Assembly (NCBI RefSeq): GCF_000419525.1
Contig: NZ_ATTE01000001.1
Location: 3,631,501-3,695,500, forward strand
Length of the DNA stretch: 64,000 nucleotides
Direction of reading: 5' to 3'
Origin: Leucothrix mucor DSM 2157
Lineage (GTDB): Bacteria > Pseudomonadota > Gammaproteobacteria > Thiotrichales > Thiotrichaceae
Numbering within the stretch: position 1 is the stretch's first letter; the number at the start of each line of letters is the position of its first letter. The translations under genes and the position numbers were made by a program. The notes beneath the pieces were generated by a model. It did not search any database and was not told where the DNA came from. It worked only from the letters and a program-made list of their open reading frames with translations. Of this stretch, positions 34,042-45,111 are shown in pieces.

Positions 34042-35016
34042 TCAATTACTCGTAGGTCGCGCTGCGATCCCCCAAGGGAAGCGCCCAACTTTGATCGCTT
34101 TAATGGCTTCCAACTTGTCTAAATCAATCACACTCACATCACCCGAGACTCCATTGGTGGAGAACAGGTATTTGTAATCGGGTGAAAACGCCATGTGCCA
34201 TACCCGCTTGCCAACCAGTATGTATTTCACGACTTCATAGCTGGTGGTATCGACAACGGCAAGGTGGTTGGCAGGCCCCAAAGCAACAAAGGCAAGGCTG
34301 TTATCTTTATTCAGCTCAACGCCAACCGGTTGGATTTTATCCCGATGCACACCGGGGATTTCGAAGCTGATTTTGGCCAGCTCGCTTTGGCCATCGGTTT
34401 TAAATACCGTGACAGTACCGCCGATTTCAGAGCTCACCCACAGGCGTTTGCCATCTTCGGTAAACTCCGCATGTCGGGGGCGCGCATCAACCAGCGAATT
34501 GGCGAAAATCTTATGGGTTTCCGTATCAATCCAATGCGCCATATTGGTGGTTTCAGAGGTGGTAATCGAAACCTTGCCATCAGGGCTAACGGCCATGCCT
34601 TCCGGCTCGACACCCACATTGATTTGCGTCACCACGCGACGAGTTTCAGTATCGACTACCGTAGTAATCGCGTCATCTTCATTGGCGATATAAAGCAGGC
34701 GACCATTGGGATGTAAAGCGAATTGCTCTGGGTCTTCCCCCGATGGCAAGTCATAGAGTATTTCTCCCGATGCCACATCCATGACCTGCACTGCATCAGA
34801 GTCCGATGCGCAGATATACAGCGTATTGTAGTCCTTGGAAAAAACAATCCCGCGCGGGCGGTCACCGACTTTGTACTCGCGTACCTTCTCCATCGTATCC
34901 ACATCAATCACGGATACCGTGTCCGACTTTTCATTGGATACCCAAATCTCATCTGCCACCGCAGTGCCAGCCAACATGGATAAACATGTGAATGTAAAAA
35001 GACATCCCCTCTTCAT
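34042..35016 (-). CDS. PQQ-dependent catabolism-associated beta-propeller protein
   Basis: A 324-residue periplasmic protein with a signal peptide (ending AVA) followed by seven YVTN-type beta-propeller repeats; recurring blocks such as SVIDVDTMEKV, TVVDTETRRVV, WIDTETHKI and VVDTTSYEVV mark the blades. The sequence fits the beta-propeller family that accompanies PQQ-dependent alcohol dehydrogenases. ATG 35016 has a GGAG site and gives a complete signal peptide; a longer reading frame overlaps the upstream gene and was not used. It probably binds a partner protein in the alcohol-oxidising chain. Confidence 0.88.
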   Translation of the reverse strand: MKRGCLFTFTCLSMLAGTAVADEIWVSNEKSDTVSVIDVDTMEKVREYKVGDRPRGIVFSKDYNTLYICASDSDAVQVMDVASGEILYDLPSGEDPEQFALHPNGRLLYIANEDDAITTVVDTETRRVVTQINVGVEPEGMAVSPDGKVSITTSETTNMAHWIDTETHKIFANSLVDARPRHAEFTEDGKRLWVSSEIGGTVTVFKTDGQSELAKISFEIPGVHRDKIQPVGVELNKDNSLAFVALGPANHLAVVDTTSYEVVKYILVGKRVWHMAFSPDYKYLFSTNGVSGDVSVIDLDKLEAIKAIKVGRFPWGIAARPTSN

Positions 35017-35020
35017 AATC

Positions 35021-36199
35021 TCACTCCTTAAATGCGTTACAGTCTGATTCGCCTTTGTCGTATCCCAATCCATCCAACTCGTTACGTGAATGTAAAAAAC
35101 CGTCCAGTGGTGCCATCGCCACCAAGGCACTCTGGTGCGCTAAACCAATGGGCTGGCGTAACTGGCCATTCCAGTCACGAAAAGACAGTGGACGTCCTTT
35201 AAACCCAGCCAGCTCAGCGTCATTCAGTAAATAGGTTCTCTGCTCTGATAGCGGGGCAAATTTGGTTTTGAGATTTACTTCATCAATCGCCCGCAGTGCA
35301 ATCCAAGCGGCGTAGTCTTCGCTTTGCATGGCGCGGTCGGCCAGCGATTTAAAGCGGCTTTGCAACTGAGCAGAGCCCCATTGTTCAAACACCTCAGACC
35401 AGCCCATTGAGCGTAGCCCGTCGCCACCAAAGATGGGTCTTGGCTTCCAGGTGTTGTAGCGAATGTAACGGGCAAAATCATTCCACTCATCCGCCACAAA
35501 CAAGACATCGTAGTCACCAAATTTCTGCGTGAGTAAGGAGACTTCGGAAGCCGCATGACGGCGTAGATCGCCATCGAGTAACCACTTCGAATCTTGCTGA
35601 AACTCCAGCTGATATTTCTTGGCCGAGCGGCGCAGTGCTTGGGCAAATAACGCATCCTCTTCGCTATTGCCTTCCAGCAAATGCAGCGTGTTCCACTTCT
35701 TTTGAATGAGGAATTGCATAAAAGCATCGGCGCGCATGGCATAGCTTGGCAGCGTGTGTAGCAGATTGGCACGACACGCTTCATTGCGCAGCGAGACATC
35801 ATAAGCACGTACATTAAAGAATAGCTTTTGCTCGCTCCCCGCCTCATCAATCACTGCCAATTGTTGTTTGGCATTCATATCCAGCAGTACGTAGTCCGCA
35901 TCGCTGTTTTTGATTGCGGCTTTAACCGATGCCAGCCCCTCTTCGCTATCCGCCTCATCAAATTCCTGAATATCCAGTTGGAATGTGTAGCCCAAAAAGC
36001 TGCCGGTTGTGTTGTTGTCCTTCATGCCTAACTCCGCGCCTTTTAATCCAAGGTCATCAGGAATCGGGTCAAGGTTTGACAGGGTTGGGCGCTCTGCCTG
36101 CTGTATTTTCAGATACAACACATCAACCGATCTTGGCTCCTCCGCCAGTAGCGGATTGAGCAAACAAACAAAAAGCACGACGGTAGTAAGCCACTTCAT
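35021..36199 (-). CDS. Periplasmic ABC binding-protein-like protein of PQQ alcohol system
   Basis: A 392-residue exported protein (signal peptide about 1-19) with the type I periplasmic-binding-protein fold: SVDVLYLKI at the start, DADYVLLDMNA, the NLLHTLPSYAMRADAF segment and WNTLHLLEGNS. This matches the binding-protein-like member of the PQQ alcohol ABC system, related to leucine-binding proteins. ATG 36199 has AAAGG seven bases upstream; GTG 36205 is an alternative. First gene of a five-gene operon running to 32066, divergent from the cytochrome gene. It is odd that an importer-type binding protein is paired with an ABC-2 exporter-type permease. Confidence 0.85.
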   Translation of the reverse strand: MKWLTTVVLFVCLLNPLLAEEPRSVDVLYLKIQQAERPTLSNLDPIPDDLGLKGAELGMKDNNTTGSFLGYTFQLDIQEFDEADSEEGLASVKAAIKNSDADYVLLDMNAKQQLAVIDEAGSEQKLFFNVRAYDVSLRNEACRANLLHTLPSYAMRADAFMQFLIQKKWNTLHLLEGNSEEDALFAQALRRSAKKYQLEFQQDSKWLLDGDLRRHAASEVSLLTQKFGDYDVLFVADEWNDFARYIRYNTWKPRPIFGGDGLRSMGWSEVFEQWGSAQLQSRFKSLADRAMQSEDYAAWIALRAIDEVNLKTKFAPLSEQRTYLLNDAELAGFKGRPLSFRDWNGQLRQPIGLAHQSALVAMAPLDGFLHSRNELDGLGYDKGESDCNAFKE

Positions 36200-36479
36200 A
36201 AACACGCCTTTAAATGATTGATTAACGACCTCGATAATCTCAGTGAACTCGGCCCGCGACTAAACCAGCAGTCCTTATCAATAACCTCAGAATCCAATGC
36301 CGCGCTCTGGCCCTTAGCAAAGCCAAATCTTGGGGTATATTACAGTCCGTTGTCGATCAACTTAGGATGTGGCCCTAGTGCTTAAGCGGTTTCGACGATA
36401 CAGGTTAAACCGCGAGCGAATTGCTTTTGCGTCCTGAAAAACACTTAGATTTGTTGTAAAAAATTGGAGGAGAAACCCA

Positions 36480-37187
36480 ATGAAGTCATCACTACTTTTA
36501 TCTATCCCGCTATCCATGTTCATCTACACCAACGCAACGGCTCATGGCAACGTGACCCCACAAGCGATGGATACTTCCAACCTTCCCGAGCTGGGCGAAG
36601 AGTGGCTTGAGGAAAACCCTTGGCGTGACCCAAGCAACGAAAACTGGCAGAAAGCTGTCAACATCGGTTCCTCTGGCTATAACGAAAACTGCGCGCGCTG
36701 CCACGGCCTTGAAGTGGTTTCCGGTGGCATAGCCCCTGATCTACGATTACTCAGTGCCGACTCCGATGGTGATGAGTGGTACATCGAACGCTTCCGCCAT
36801 GGCGCAACCCAAAATGGCATTACCAAGATGCCGGGCTTTGAGAGCATCCTCGGCCAGCAAGCGGCTTGGGCGATTCGCACCTATGTTGAAACCCGTCCTG
36901 CGGATGATGCCTTTAAGGATAACCAAGAGACCCTGTTCGCGATTCGCGACAAACTCAAAGTACTCGGCGGTGCGATCGAAGCCGGTAGCAATCCCGCAGA
37001 CTATGCCCAGCTGGCGACAGAGGCTCAAAAAGAGTTGGCGGATATCGGCGCGACGGCTAAAACAGCCTCTGGCGCACCACTGGCGGAGTCAGCAGTCTCG
37101 CGTGCAGCCTTGGCATTAGATGGCTCTCCAACCAGCTTTGCCAAAGCAGCCGAAATACTAACCATCGGTTTGAGTGCATCCAAATAA
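36480..37187 (+). CDS. pedF: Cytochrome c-550 (PedF-like)
   Basis: A 235-residue periplasmic cytochrome c with signal peptide about 1-21. One haem site, CARCH at 71-75, with a probable axial Met in GITKMPGF downstream. The N-terminal motif HGNVTPQAMDTSNLPELGEEW fits PedF-type c-550, the electron acceptor for PQQ alcohol dehydrogenases. A C-terminal extension of about 80 residues is Ala-rich and helical and goes beyond the usual domain. It starts an operon with the XoxJ-like and NosR-like genes. Confidence 0.9.
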   Translation: MKSSLLLSIPLSMFIYTNATAHGNVTPQAMDTSNLPELGEEWLEENPWRDPSNENWQKAVNIGSSGYNENCARCHGLEVVSGGIAPDLRLLSADSDGDEWYIERFRHGATQNGITKMPGFESILGQQAAWAIRTYVETRPADDAFKDNQETLFAIRDKLKVLGGAIEAGSNPADYAQLATEAQKELADIGATAKTASGAPLAESAVSRAALALDGSPTSFAKAAEILTIGLSASK

Positions 37188-37209
37188 TCCTAAATAGCGG
37201 GAATAATTA

Positions 37210-38121
37210 ATGTATCGATTCTGTTTGAGCATCTGGCTGGTAGCCGTGAGTGGATTGGCGTTTGCCAATTGTGAGGATTTAGCTAAAGGCTTTGGCGATG
37301 TAGTGCCTAAGCGCGCTGATACGATAAATATTGTTGGGCAAGATTTCGATACGATTCTTGAACGCGGGTATTTAACGTTTGCCGTTTATGAAGACTTTGC
37401 CCCTTACTCCTGGAAGTCTGGAACAGAAGCCAAAGGAATTGATATCGATATTGCCAAAGTAATTGCGGAAGAAATCGGCGTTGCAGCAAGGTTTAACTTT
37501 TTTGCCTCCGATGAAAATGTAGACGCCGATTTCCGCAACCAAGTTTGGCGAGGAGGCTTAATCAATGGCGCAGTCTCCAATATTATGATGCATGCCCCGT
37601 ACAATAAGGATCTCCAGTGCCGCAATGAGTTTGTGGTACTGGGCGGTCAGTACTTCAATGAAACCTTAGCCACTGCCTACTGGAAGGATGCCTTTCCGGA
37701 TGGCGCACCGACCACACCATACTACCGTTTTCACAAAGTCGGCGTTGAGAACGACACCGTTTCAGACTTCTACCTTGGCAACTTTAATGGCGGCATGTTA
37801 CGCAAAAACGTGATCCATTATGACGACCACAAGCAAGCTTTTGATGGCCTGCTCAAGCGTGAAGTCGATGCCGTTATGGGCGTTAAGGGCAAGCTTGAAT
37901 ACCTTGATAAAACCGACGACCAAGCCGAGAAGGTTGCCGTCGACACTCCCCCACTGGTTAATTTTGCACTCAACGAGTGGACCATTGGCATTGCCGTCAA
38001 CTTCCGTTATCGGGAAGTGTTCTACACCGCCGACGGCATTATTGAAGATATGGTGAAAGATGGCCGCATGCAGACAATTTTCGAGAAATACGACGTCAGT
38101 TATGCGCAGCCTGATTACTAA
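37210..38121 (+). CDS. Quinoprotein-associated binding protein (MxaJ/XoxJ-like)
   Basis: A 303-residue exported family-3 solute-binding-like protein (signal peptide 1-19). LTFAVYEDFAPYSW and AKGIDIDIAKVIAEEIGV show the fold, and the QVWRGGLINGAVSNIMMH region with MMHAPYNKDL is typical of the MxaJ/XoxJ group. XoxJ is thought to help mature or activate the lanthanide methanol dehydrogenase. It lies 22 bases after the cytochrome gene, the usual XoxG-XoxJ order. It is not an obvious transporter component since no permease belongs to it. Confidence 0.88.
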   Translation: MYRFCLSIWLVAVSGLAFANCEDLAKGFGDVVPKRADTINIVGQDFDTILERGYLTFAVYEDFAPYSWKSGTEAKGIDIDIAKVIAEEIGVAARFNFFASDENVDADFRNQVWRGGLINGAVSNIMMHAPYNKDLQCRNEFVVLGGQYFNETLATAYWKDAFPDGAPTTPYYRFHKVGVENDTVSDFYLGNFNGGMLRKNVIHYDDHKQAFDGLLKREVDAVMGVKGKLEYLDKTDDQAEKVAVDTPPLVNFALNEWTIGIAVNFRYREVFYTADGIIEDMVKDGRMQTIFEKYDVSYAQPDY

Positions 38122-38219
38122 TTGGCGGCAGACATAGCGCCGGCTGCCAGCAAGCGGTTCGCTGTACCGTTAGAACAAGGCGCAAGTTAGATTTCTGACC
38201 GAGGGAGGATATTCAACTA

Positions 38220-40349
38220 ATGAAAATACGTCACACGCTACAGGTTTGTGCGCTCTTTTTTATTGGCCTATTACTGGCCACTACCCTCTCCGCAGAACCG
38301 GTCACCGAAGAGCGCATTCGCGCTGAAGTTATTGCCCCGTACAGTTTGGGCGAGAAAACAGAAACCCAAGGCGTTTGGGAGCTTTTAAATGGCGGTGGCG
38401 CACGTGGCGGCTATGTAATTGAAAGCGAGTGGATTAAACCGCTCCCCGGCTTCGCTGGCGCACCCATTAATCTGATTATTCTCATCGACCTTGATGGCAT
38501 CATTATTGATGTAAAACTCCTCAACCATAACGAACCCATTTTTGTATCCGGCCTTGGTGAAGCGCCGTTTCGGGCCTTTATCGAGCAATACCGTGGTCAC
38601 TCGATTAATAGCGCGATTACTGTCGGCTCAGGCTATGGCAAACAAAGCTCCAGCGGCTCACTGATCTATTTTGATGGCGTGACCAAAGCCACTGCCTCGG
38701 TACGCATTGCGCATGAAAGCATTTTGTCTTCGGCTCGGGAAGTGGCCAAAAGCATGCTCAATGGCTTCTCAATGGTTCAGGAGAAAGTCTCGCTAAAAGG
38801 CGATGAGGGTAAAGAATTCACGTGGGATGAATTGGTCGCGCAGGGGCTGGCCAAACACGTCACCGCCACTCACGGCGAAGTTCGCGCCCTGTTCTCAGAC
38901 TCTCAGTGGCGCTCAGATGACCCGTTTCCCGACGCGGCGGATGATGATTTATTTGTCGATCTCTGGATTGTGGATGTCACTCATCCTCATGTCGCGCGCT
39001 CAGTCATGGGCAAGCGCATGTTGCGGGATTGGGAGAGCTTTAACCGAATTGCACCCGACGATGAAACCATCCTGCTCATTGAGCAAGGGGTTCACGGCCT
39101 TATCGATGATGAGTTTGTACGCAATACCGCACCACCGCTGATTACCGCCAACCAAGATAAATTCCCGCTCTCCATTCGCGATGCTGACTTACTGATTGAC
39201 CTGAAAGAAGGTGTACCCGATGACGGTACGGCGATCGTGGTTAGACTGGACCGGCGACAAGGCTTTAGCCCGGTTAGAGCTTGGGATTTGGGATTAATCG
39301 CTACTCGCCAGCGCGGCATTCTAAAGCCTGAAATTGGTGAAGTGAAACTCAGCTGGAGCTATCAGGCGGACAAACAGTTTTTTAATATCGAAAAGCCAGT
39401 GCAACCACCCACGCCATTTGAAGCCGCCGTTTTCAGCCGCATGACCGACCTAATGATACTGGCAGGCCTGCTCACATTGATTTGCTTGGTTGTATTGTTT
39501 AACCGCAAGTTTGTACACATGAAATCGTGGCCTTATCAAAGAGCGGCCTTGCTGATCGCGGTACTCGGATTTATTGGCTGGTGGGGACAAGGGCAGCTTT
39601 CCATCGTCACGCCGCTGGCAGCCTTGGTTGCTGCGGTGAGCGGTAAGCCATTGGATTTCTTATTGTACGATCCGTTTTCACTATTAATCTGGCTCGTGGT
39701 GATTGTTAGCTTTTTTATTGTTGGCAGAGCATTGTTTTGCGGTTGGCTTTGCCCGTTTGGTGCCTTGCAGGAACTCGTTGCCAAGGTCGCCAAAGTGCTG
39801 TCTATTCCTCAGCTTAAAATTAGTGACAAGCTAGATAGCCGCCTAAAGTCAATCAAATACATTGCGCTACTGGGGCTGGTTGCAGTGGCGTTCTTTATAC
39901 CGCGCCAGCTCGATACGGCGGTAGAGGTTGAACCGTTCAAGACCGCGATCTCGGTCTTCTTTGTTCGTGAATGGTATTTCGCGGCTTATGCACTGCTGTG
40001 TTTATTGGTCTCGCTGGTCGTGTTTAAAGGCTACTGCCGCTACCTCTGCCCACTTGGCGCGTTTATGGCCATTGGTGGTTTCTTGCGGCTTAGTAAATGG
40101 ATTAAACGGCGGGAAGACTGCGGCTCACCCTGCCAGCTGTGCAAGGTGCGCTGTGATTATCAGGCCATTAAAAAAACTGGCGAGATTAGTTATACGGAGT
40201 GTTTTGGCTGTCTGGACTGTGTGGATATCTATGAGGATAAAACGCAATGCGTTCCACTGATTCTGCAAGAGAAAGGCAAGCTCAAGGGCTCAATACACGC
40301 TCGTAATGCCGCACAACCGATACACTTTAAACCACAGACACAAGCGTAG
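38220..40349 (+). CDS. NosR/NirI-like FMN-binding iron-sulfur membrane protein
   Basis: A 709-residue protein. Order: N-terminal signal/helix (1-25), periplasmic FMN-binding domain (about 70-195) with the DGVTKATASV stretch where a flavin may be attached to Thr, a linker, then about six membrane helices (from about 410) with CGWLCPFGALQEL and YCRYLCPLGAFMA, and a C-terminal two-cluster ferredoxin region holding CGSPCQLCKVRC and CFGCLDC. This is the NosR/NirI architecture, which moves electrons from the quinone pool to the periplasm. No nitrous oxide or nitrite reductase is nearby, so here it probably serves the alcohol-oxidising system. Confidence 0.88.
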   Translation: MKIRHTLQVCALFFIGLLLATTLSAEPVTEERIRAEVIAPYSLGEKTETQGVWELLNGGGARGGYVIESEWIKPLPGFAGAPINLIILIDLDGIIIDVKLLNHNEPIFVSGLGEAPFRAFIEQYRGHSINSAITVGSGYGKQSSSGSLIYFDGVTKATASVRIAHESILSSAREVAKSMLNGFSMVQEKVSLKGDEGKEFTWDELVAQGLAKHVTATHGEVRALFSDSQWRSDDPFPDAADDDLFVDLWIVDVTHPHVARSVMGKRMLRDWESFNRIAPDDETILLIEQGVHGLIDDEFVRNTAPPLITANQDKFPLSIRDADLLIDLKEGVPDDGTAIVVRLDRRQGFSPVRAWDLGLIATRQRGILKPEIGEVKLSWSYQADKQFFNIEKPVQPPTPFEAAVFSRMTDLMILAGLLTLICLVVLFNRKFVHMKSWPYQRAALLIAVLGFIGWWGQGQLSIVTPLAALVAAVSGKPLDFLLYDPFSLLIWLVVIVSFFIVGRALFCGWLCPFGALQELVAKVAKVLSIPQLKISDKLDSRLKSIKYIALLGLVAVAFFIPRQLDTAVEVEPFKTAISVFFVREWYFAAYALLCLLVSLVVFKGYCRYLCPLGAFMAIGGFLRLSKWIKRREDCGSPCQLCKVRCDYQAIKKTGEISYTECFGCLDCVDIYEDKTQCVPLILQEKGKLKGSIHARNAAQPIHFKPQTQA

Positions 40350-40362
40350 AATATTGCCCAAT

Positions 40363-40389
40363 AAAAAACCCCGACTCAAAGCCGGGGTT
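40363..40389 (-). terminator. Rho-independent terminator of gabT
   Basis: Stem AACCCCG / CGGGGTT with a 9-base loop. The A run at 40363-40368 becomes a T tail for transcripts on the minus strand, that is, for gabT. It may also stop the NosR-like transcript on the plus strand, though its T tail there is poor. Confidence 0.85.
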
Positions 40390-40421
40390 CATTATCAATC
40401 TAAGGCTTAAATACTTAAGCG

Positions 40422-41702
40422 TTAAACCAGTTCTTCAAAGCACTCGGCAACCAACGTCAGGCCTTCAGTCATAATCGCATCTGGAATAGTCAGTGCTGGT
40501 AGGAAACGAATCACGTTACCGTACAAACCACAAGACAACAGAATCAGACCTTTTTCCTGAGCAGCGGCAACCATGGCTTTACACAGCTCAGCATCTGGCT
40601 CATCAGGGTTGCCATTCTTAACCAGCTCCATCGCAATCATCGCGCCGCGATTACGGATTTCACCGATGCGGTCAGGATGTGCACGTTGCAGTGCGCCCAA
40701 GCTTTCCATAAACACTGCACCAACGTGATTAGCACGCTCGACCAGCTTCTCTTCTTCAATCGCTTCGATAACGGCCAGCGCTGCTGCGCAACCGATTGGC
40801 GAACCACCGTAAGTTCCACCTAAGCCACCTGGCATTGGTGCATCCATGATGTGGGCTTTACCAACGACAGCTGCTAGTGGGAAACCACCGGCCATACCTT
40901 TAGCCGTTGTCATCAAATCAGGCTCAACACCGGAGTATTCAGTGCAAAAGAATTTACCGGTACGTGCAAAGCCGGTTTGGATTTCATCTGAAATCATCAC
41001 GATGCCGTGCTTGTCGCATAAGGCACGTAGCGCCTGCATAAACTCAGGTGGTGCAATGTAGAATCCACCCTCACCCTGAATCGGCTCAACGATAATCGCG
41101 GCAACATCTTCCGGTGCAATATCCACTTTAAACATCATTTCCAACGCTTTCATGGAGTCTTCAGTGGTTACGCCATGGTAGCTATTTGGATACGGTGCGT
41201 GATAGATCTCGGCAGGGAACGGGCCGAACTTGCTCTTATAAGGAGCCACTTTACCGGTCAGTGCCATGGTCATATTAGTACGACCGTGGAAACCGCCGTT
41301 AAATGCGATCAGGCCGCGACGACCCGTATGTGCACGAGCGATCTTTACACAGTTTTCAACCGCTTCTGCACCGGTGGTGACATAAATGGTTTTCTTCGGG
41401 CTATCGCCAGGCGCTAATTCATTCAGCTTCTCAGCCAGCATCACGGCGGAGTCATACGGCGTGACCATCACGCAGGTATGGCTGAACTTATCCATCTGCT
41501 CCAGCACTGCCTGCTTTACTTTCGGGTGCATGTGGCCCGTATTGGTTACCGCAATACCCGCACCAAAGTCGATATAACGATTGCCTTCTACATCCCACAT
41601 TTCTGCGTTTTCAGCACGCTCCACATAGATCGGAGCCATATTGCCCTGTCCACGTGCCATTGCGTGTTCTTTTCTTGCTTGCCATTCTGCGTTCGTTGTC
41701 AT
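40422..41702 (-). CDS. gabT: 4-aminobutyrate aminotransferase
   Basis: A 426-residue class III PLP aminotransferase. The PLP-binding Lys is in DLMTTAKGMAGGFP; SDEIQTGFARTGKFF and the ATGAEAVENCVKIARA-type phosphate loop (TTGAEAVENCVKIAR) are present. The N-terminus MTTNAEWQARKEHAMARG and the overall length match GabT, which converts GABA and 2-oxoglutarate to succinate semialdehyde and glutamate. ATG 41702 chosen by homology; five residues upstream are unlikely. It is divergent from a LysR regulator that probably controls it. No succinate semialdehyde dehydrogenase gene is adjacent. Confidence 0.9.
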   Translation of the reverse strand: MTTNAEWQARKEHAMARGQGNMAPIYVERAENAEMWDVEGNRYIDFGAGIAVTNTGHMHPKVKQAVLEQMDKFSHTCVMVTPYDSAVMLAEKLNELAPGDSPKKTIYVTTGAEAVENCVKIARAHTGRRGLIAFNGGFHGRTNMTMALTGKVAPYKSKFGPFPAEIYHAPYPNSYHGVTTEDSMKALEMMFKVDIAPEDVAAIIVEPIQGEGGFYIAPPEFMQALRALCDKHGIVMISDEIQTGFARTGKFFCTEYSGVEPDLMTTAKGMAGGFPLAAVVGKAHIMDAPMPGGLGGTYGGSPIGCAAALAVIEAIEEEKLVERANHVGAVFMESLGALQRAHPDRIGEIRNRGAMIAMELVKNGNPDEPDAELCKAMVAAAQEKGLILLSCGLYGNVIRFLPALTIPDAIMTEGLTLVAECFEELV

Positions 41703-41785
41703 CGTTCTGTACCACAAATAAGTTTCTATGCACTCAGTATACGAAGCAACAATAATTCACAGCAATTGAAATATTTTGATAAGCT

Positions 41786-41804
41786 CTGTGAGAAATACTC
41801 ACAG
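41786..41804. promoter_or_regulatory. Inverted repeat, probable LysR site
   Basis: Perfect CTGTGAG / CTCACAG repeat with a 5-base AAATA spacer, 12 bases upstream of the LysR start and 84 bases from gabT. It contains the T-rich/A-rich dyad type preferred by LysR regulators and is the only strong dyad in the 114-base gap. Confidence 0.6.
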
Positions 41805-41816
41805 CTAGGATTTCCC

Positions 41817-42701
41817 ATGCTAGATCGACGCACCCTGCCACTCTCTGCCCTGCGCGCTTTTGAACGCACTGGCCACCACCTAAACATGGGCAAAGCAGGT
41901 GATGACTTGGGCGTAACGCATGGCGCAATTAGCCACCAAGTGCGCGCCTTGGAAAAGGAGCTTGGGGTTAAACTGTTTATTCGCGCTAACAATCGTTTAC
42001 AGCTGACCGACTCCGGACTGCGTTTATTAAAAGCGGTGAGCGAGGGATTTGACCGGATTTTGGATGGTACACAGTACTTAGACCCTGATAGCTTATCCGG
42101 CAATTTGGTCATCGGCTGTACTCAAACCGCGGGCGCAAACTGGCTGGCGCAAATCATTGGCAATTTTCATCAGGAATATCCGCAAATCACTATCCGCACC
42201 GTCGAGATCAAACCCGAGCAACGGGAGATTCCGCGCGAGATTGATGTAGCGATTTGCTATGGCGAGCCAATGGCGGATGATCGGCGGGTGGAGAAGCTGA
42301 TTTCCCAACAGATCTTCCCGGTGTGTAGCCCGCGCATGTTGCACGGTGCAGAAGCCTCGGTGACCAAACCGGAAGATCTAACGCAGTTTCCACTGCTGCA
42401 TGAAGGGCTGGATAATTGGGCGCGTTGGTTTACTGCCATGAAAATTAGCATGCCGGAACACACCAAGACCATTCTGTTTTTCAGCACTAATCTGGCACTT
42501 AGCGCGGCGCGCCATGGCTTTGGTGTCGCGCTCTGTAATCGCTATGAAGCGCAACAGGATCTACTGGAAGGCCGCTTGATTCGACTACTCGATACCGCCA
42601 TTCCCGAGCGTAATAGTTACTTCTTGCTGGCGGCTCAAACCGATGGCCAATCGCTGCGCGCCAGACTGTTCGAGGAATGGCTAAAGGATGCTTTTAAGTA
42701 A
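41817..42701 (+). CDS. LysR-family regulator (GcvA type)
   Basis: A 294-residue regulator with the N-terminal winged helix-turn-helix (LSALRAFERTGHHLNMGKAGDDLG and TLG-like HGAISHQVRALEKELG, positions about 8-50) and a C-terminal LysR substrate domain. The sequence ALRAFERTGHHLNM plus the AISHQ-VRALE recognition helix are typical of GcvA/AmpR relatives. ATG 41817 fits the domain and has an AGGA site; a longer in-frame extension runs into gabT and is unlikely. It likely activates gabT divergently. Confidence 0.87.
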   Translation: MLDRRTLPLSALRAFERTGHHLNMGKAGDDLGVTHGAISHQVRALEKELGVKLFIRANNRLQLTDSGLRLLKAVSEGFDRILDGTQYLDPDSLSGNLVIGCTQTAGANWLAQIIGNFHQEYPQITIRTVEIKPEQREIPREIDVAICYGEPMADDRRVEKLISQQIFPVCSPRMLHGAEASVTKPEDLTQFPLLHEGLDNWARWFTAMKISMPEHTKTILFFSTNLALSAARHGFGVALCNRYEAQQDLLEGRLIRLLDTAIPERNSYFLLAAQTDGQSLRARLFEEWLKDAFK

Positions 42702-42834
42702 CTAAAACCAGCACTATCTGCTTAGATGCAACGATTTGTCTATCGTAACGATTGATGAAAGCGACTGGCCGCAAACCACTCGTGGCCGTTACATTGAGTC
42801 ACATAAGTTAGCCCGCAAAACACAACACACTTAA

Positions 42835-45024
<2,190 letters not shown>

Positions 45025-45068
45025 TCCAACCCTCTCAACCGATCCCTTCCAACCGATCCTGTAAGACT

Positions 45069-45103
45069 ACCCTCGCCGCCATTCTTGGTTGCGAGGGTTT
45101 TTT
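45069..45103 (+). terminator. Rho-independent terminator of katG
   Basis: Stem ACCCTCGC / GCGAGGGT with a 14-base loop and a run of six T residues, 45 bases after the stop. Confidence 0.9.
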
Positions 45104-45111
45104 ATTGATGA

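Noticed and set aside
34195-34716. Long plus-strand open frame opposite the beta-propeller gene
   Set aside because: It is fully antisense to a strongly supported gene, has no ribosome site and shows no family pattern.
36744-36780. DSDGDE stretch in the PedF-like cytochrome, resembling an EF-hand loop
   Set aside because: The spacing lacks the full 12-residue loop and flanking helices; it is more likely a surface loop near the haem.
41478-41816. 113-residue N-terminal extension of the LysR regulator
   Set aside because: It overlaps gabT on the other strand, is unlike LysR proteins, and a proper start with ribosome site is at 41817.
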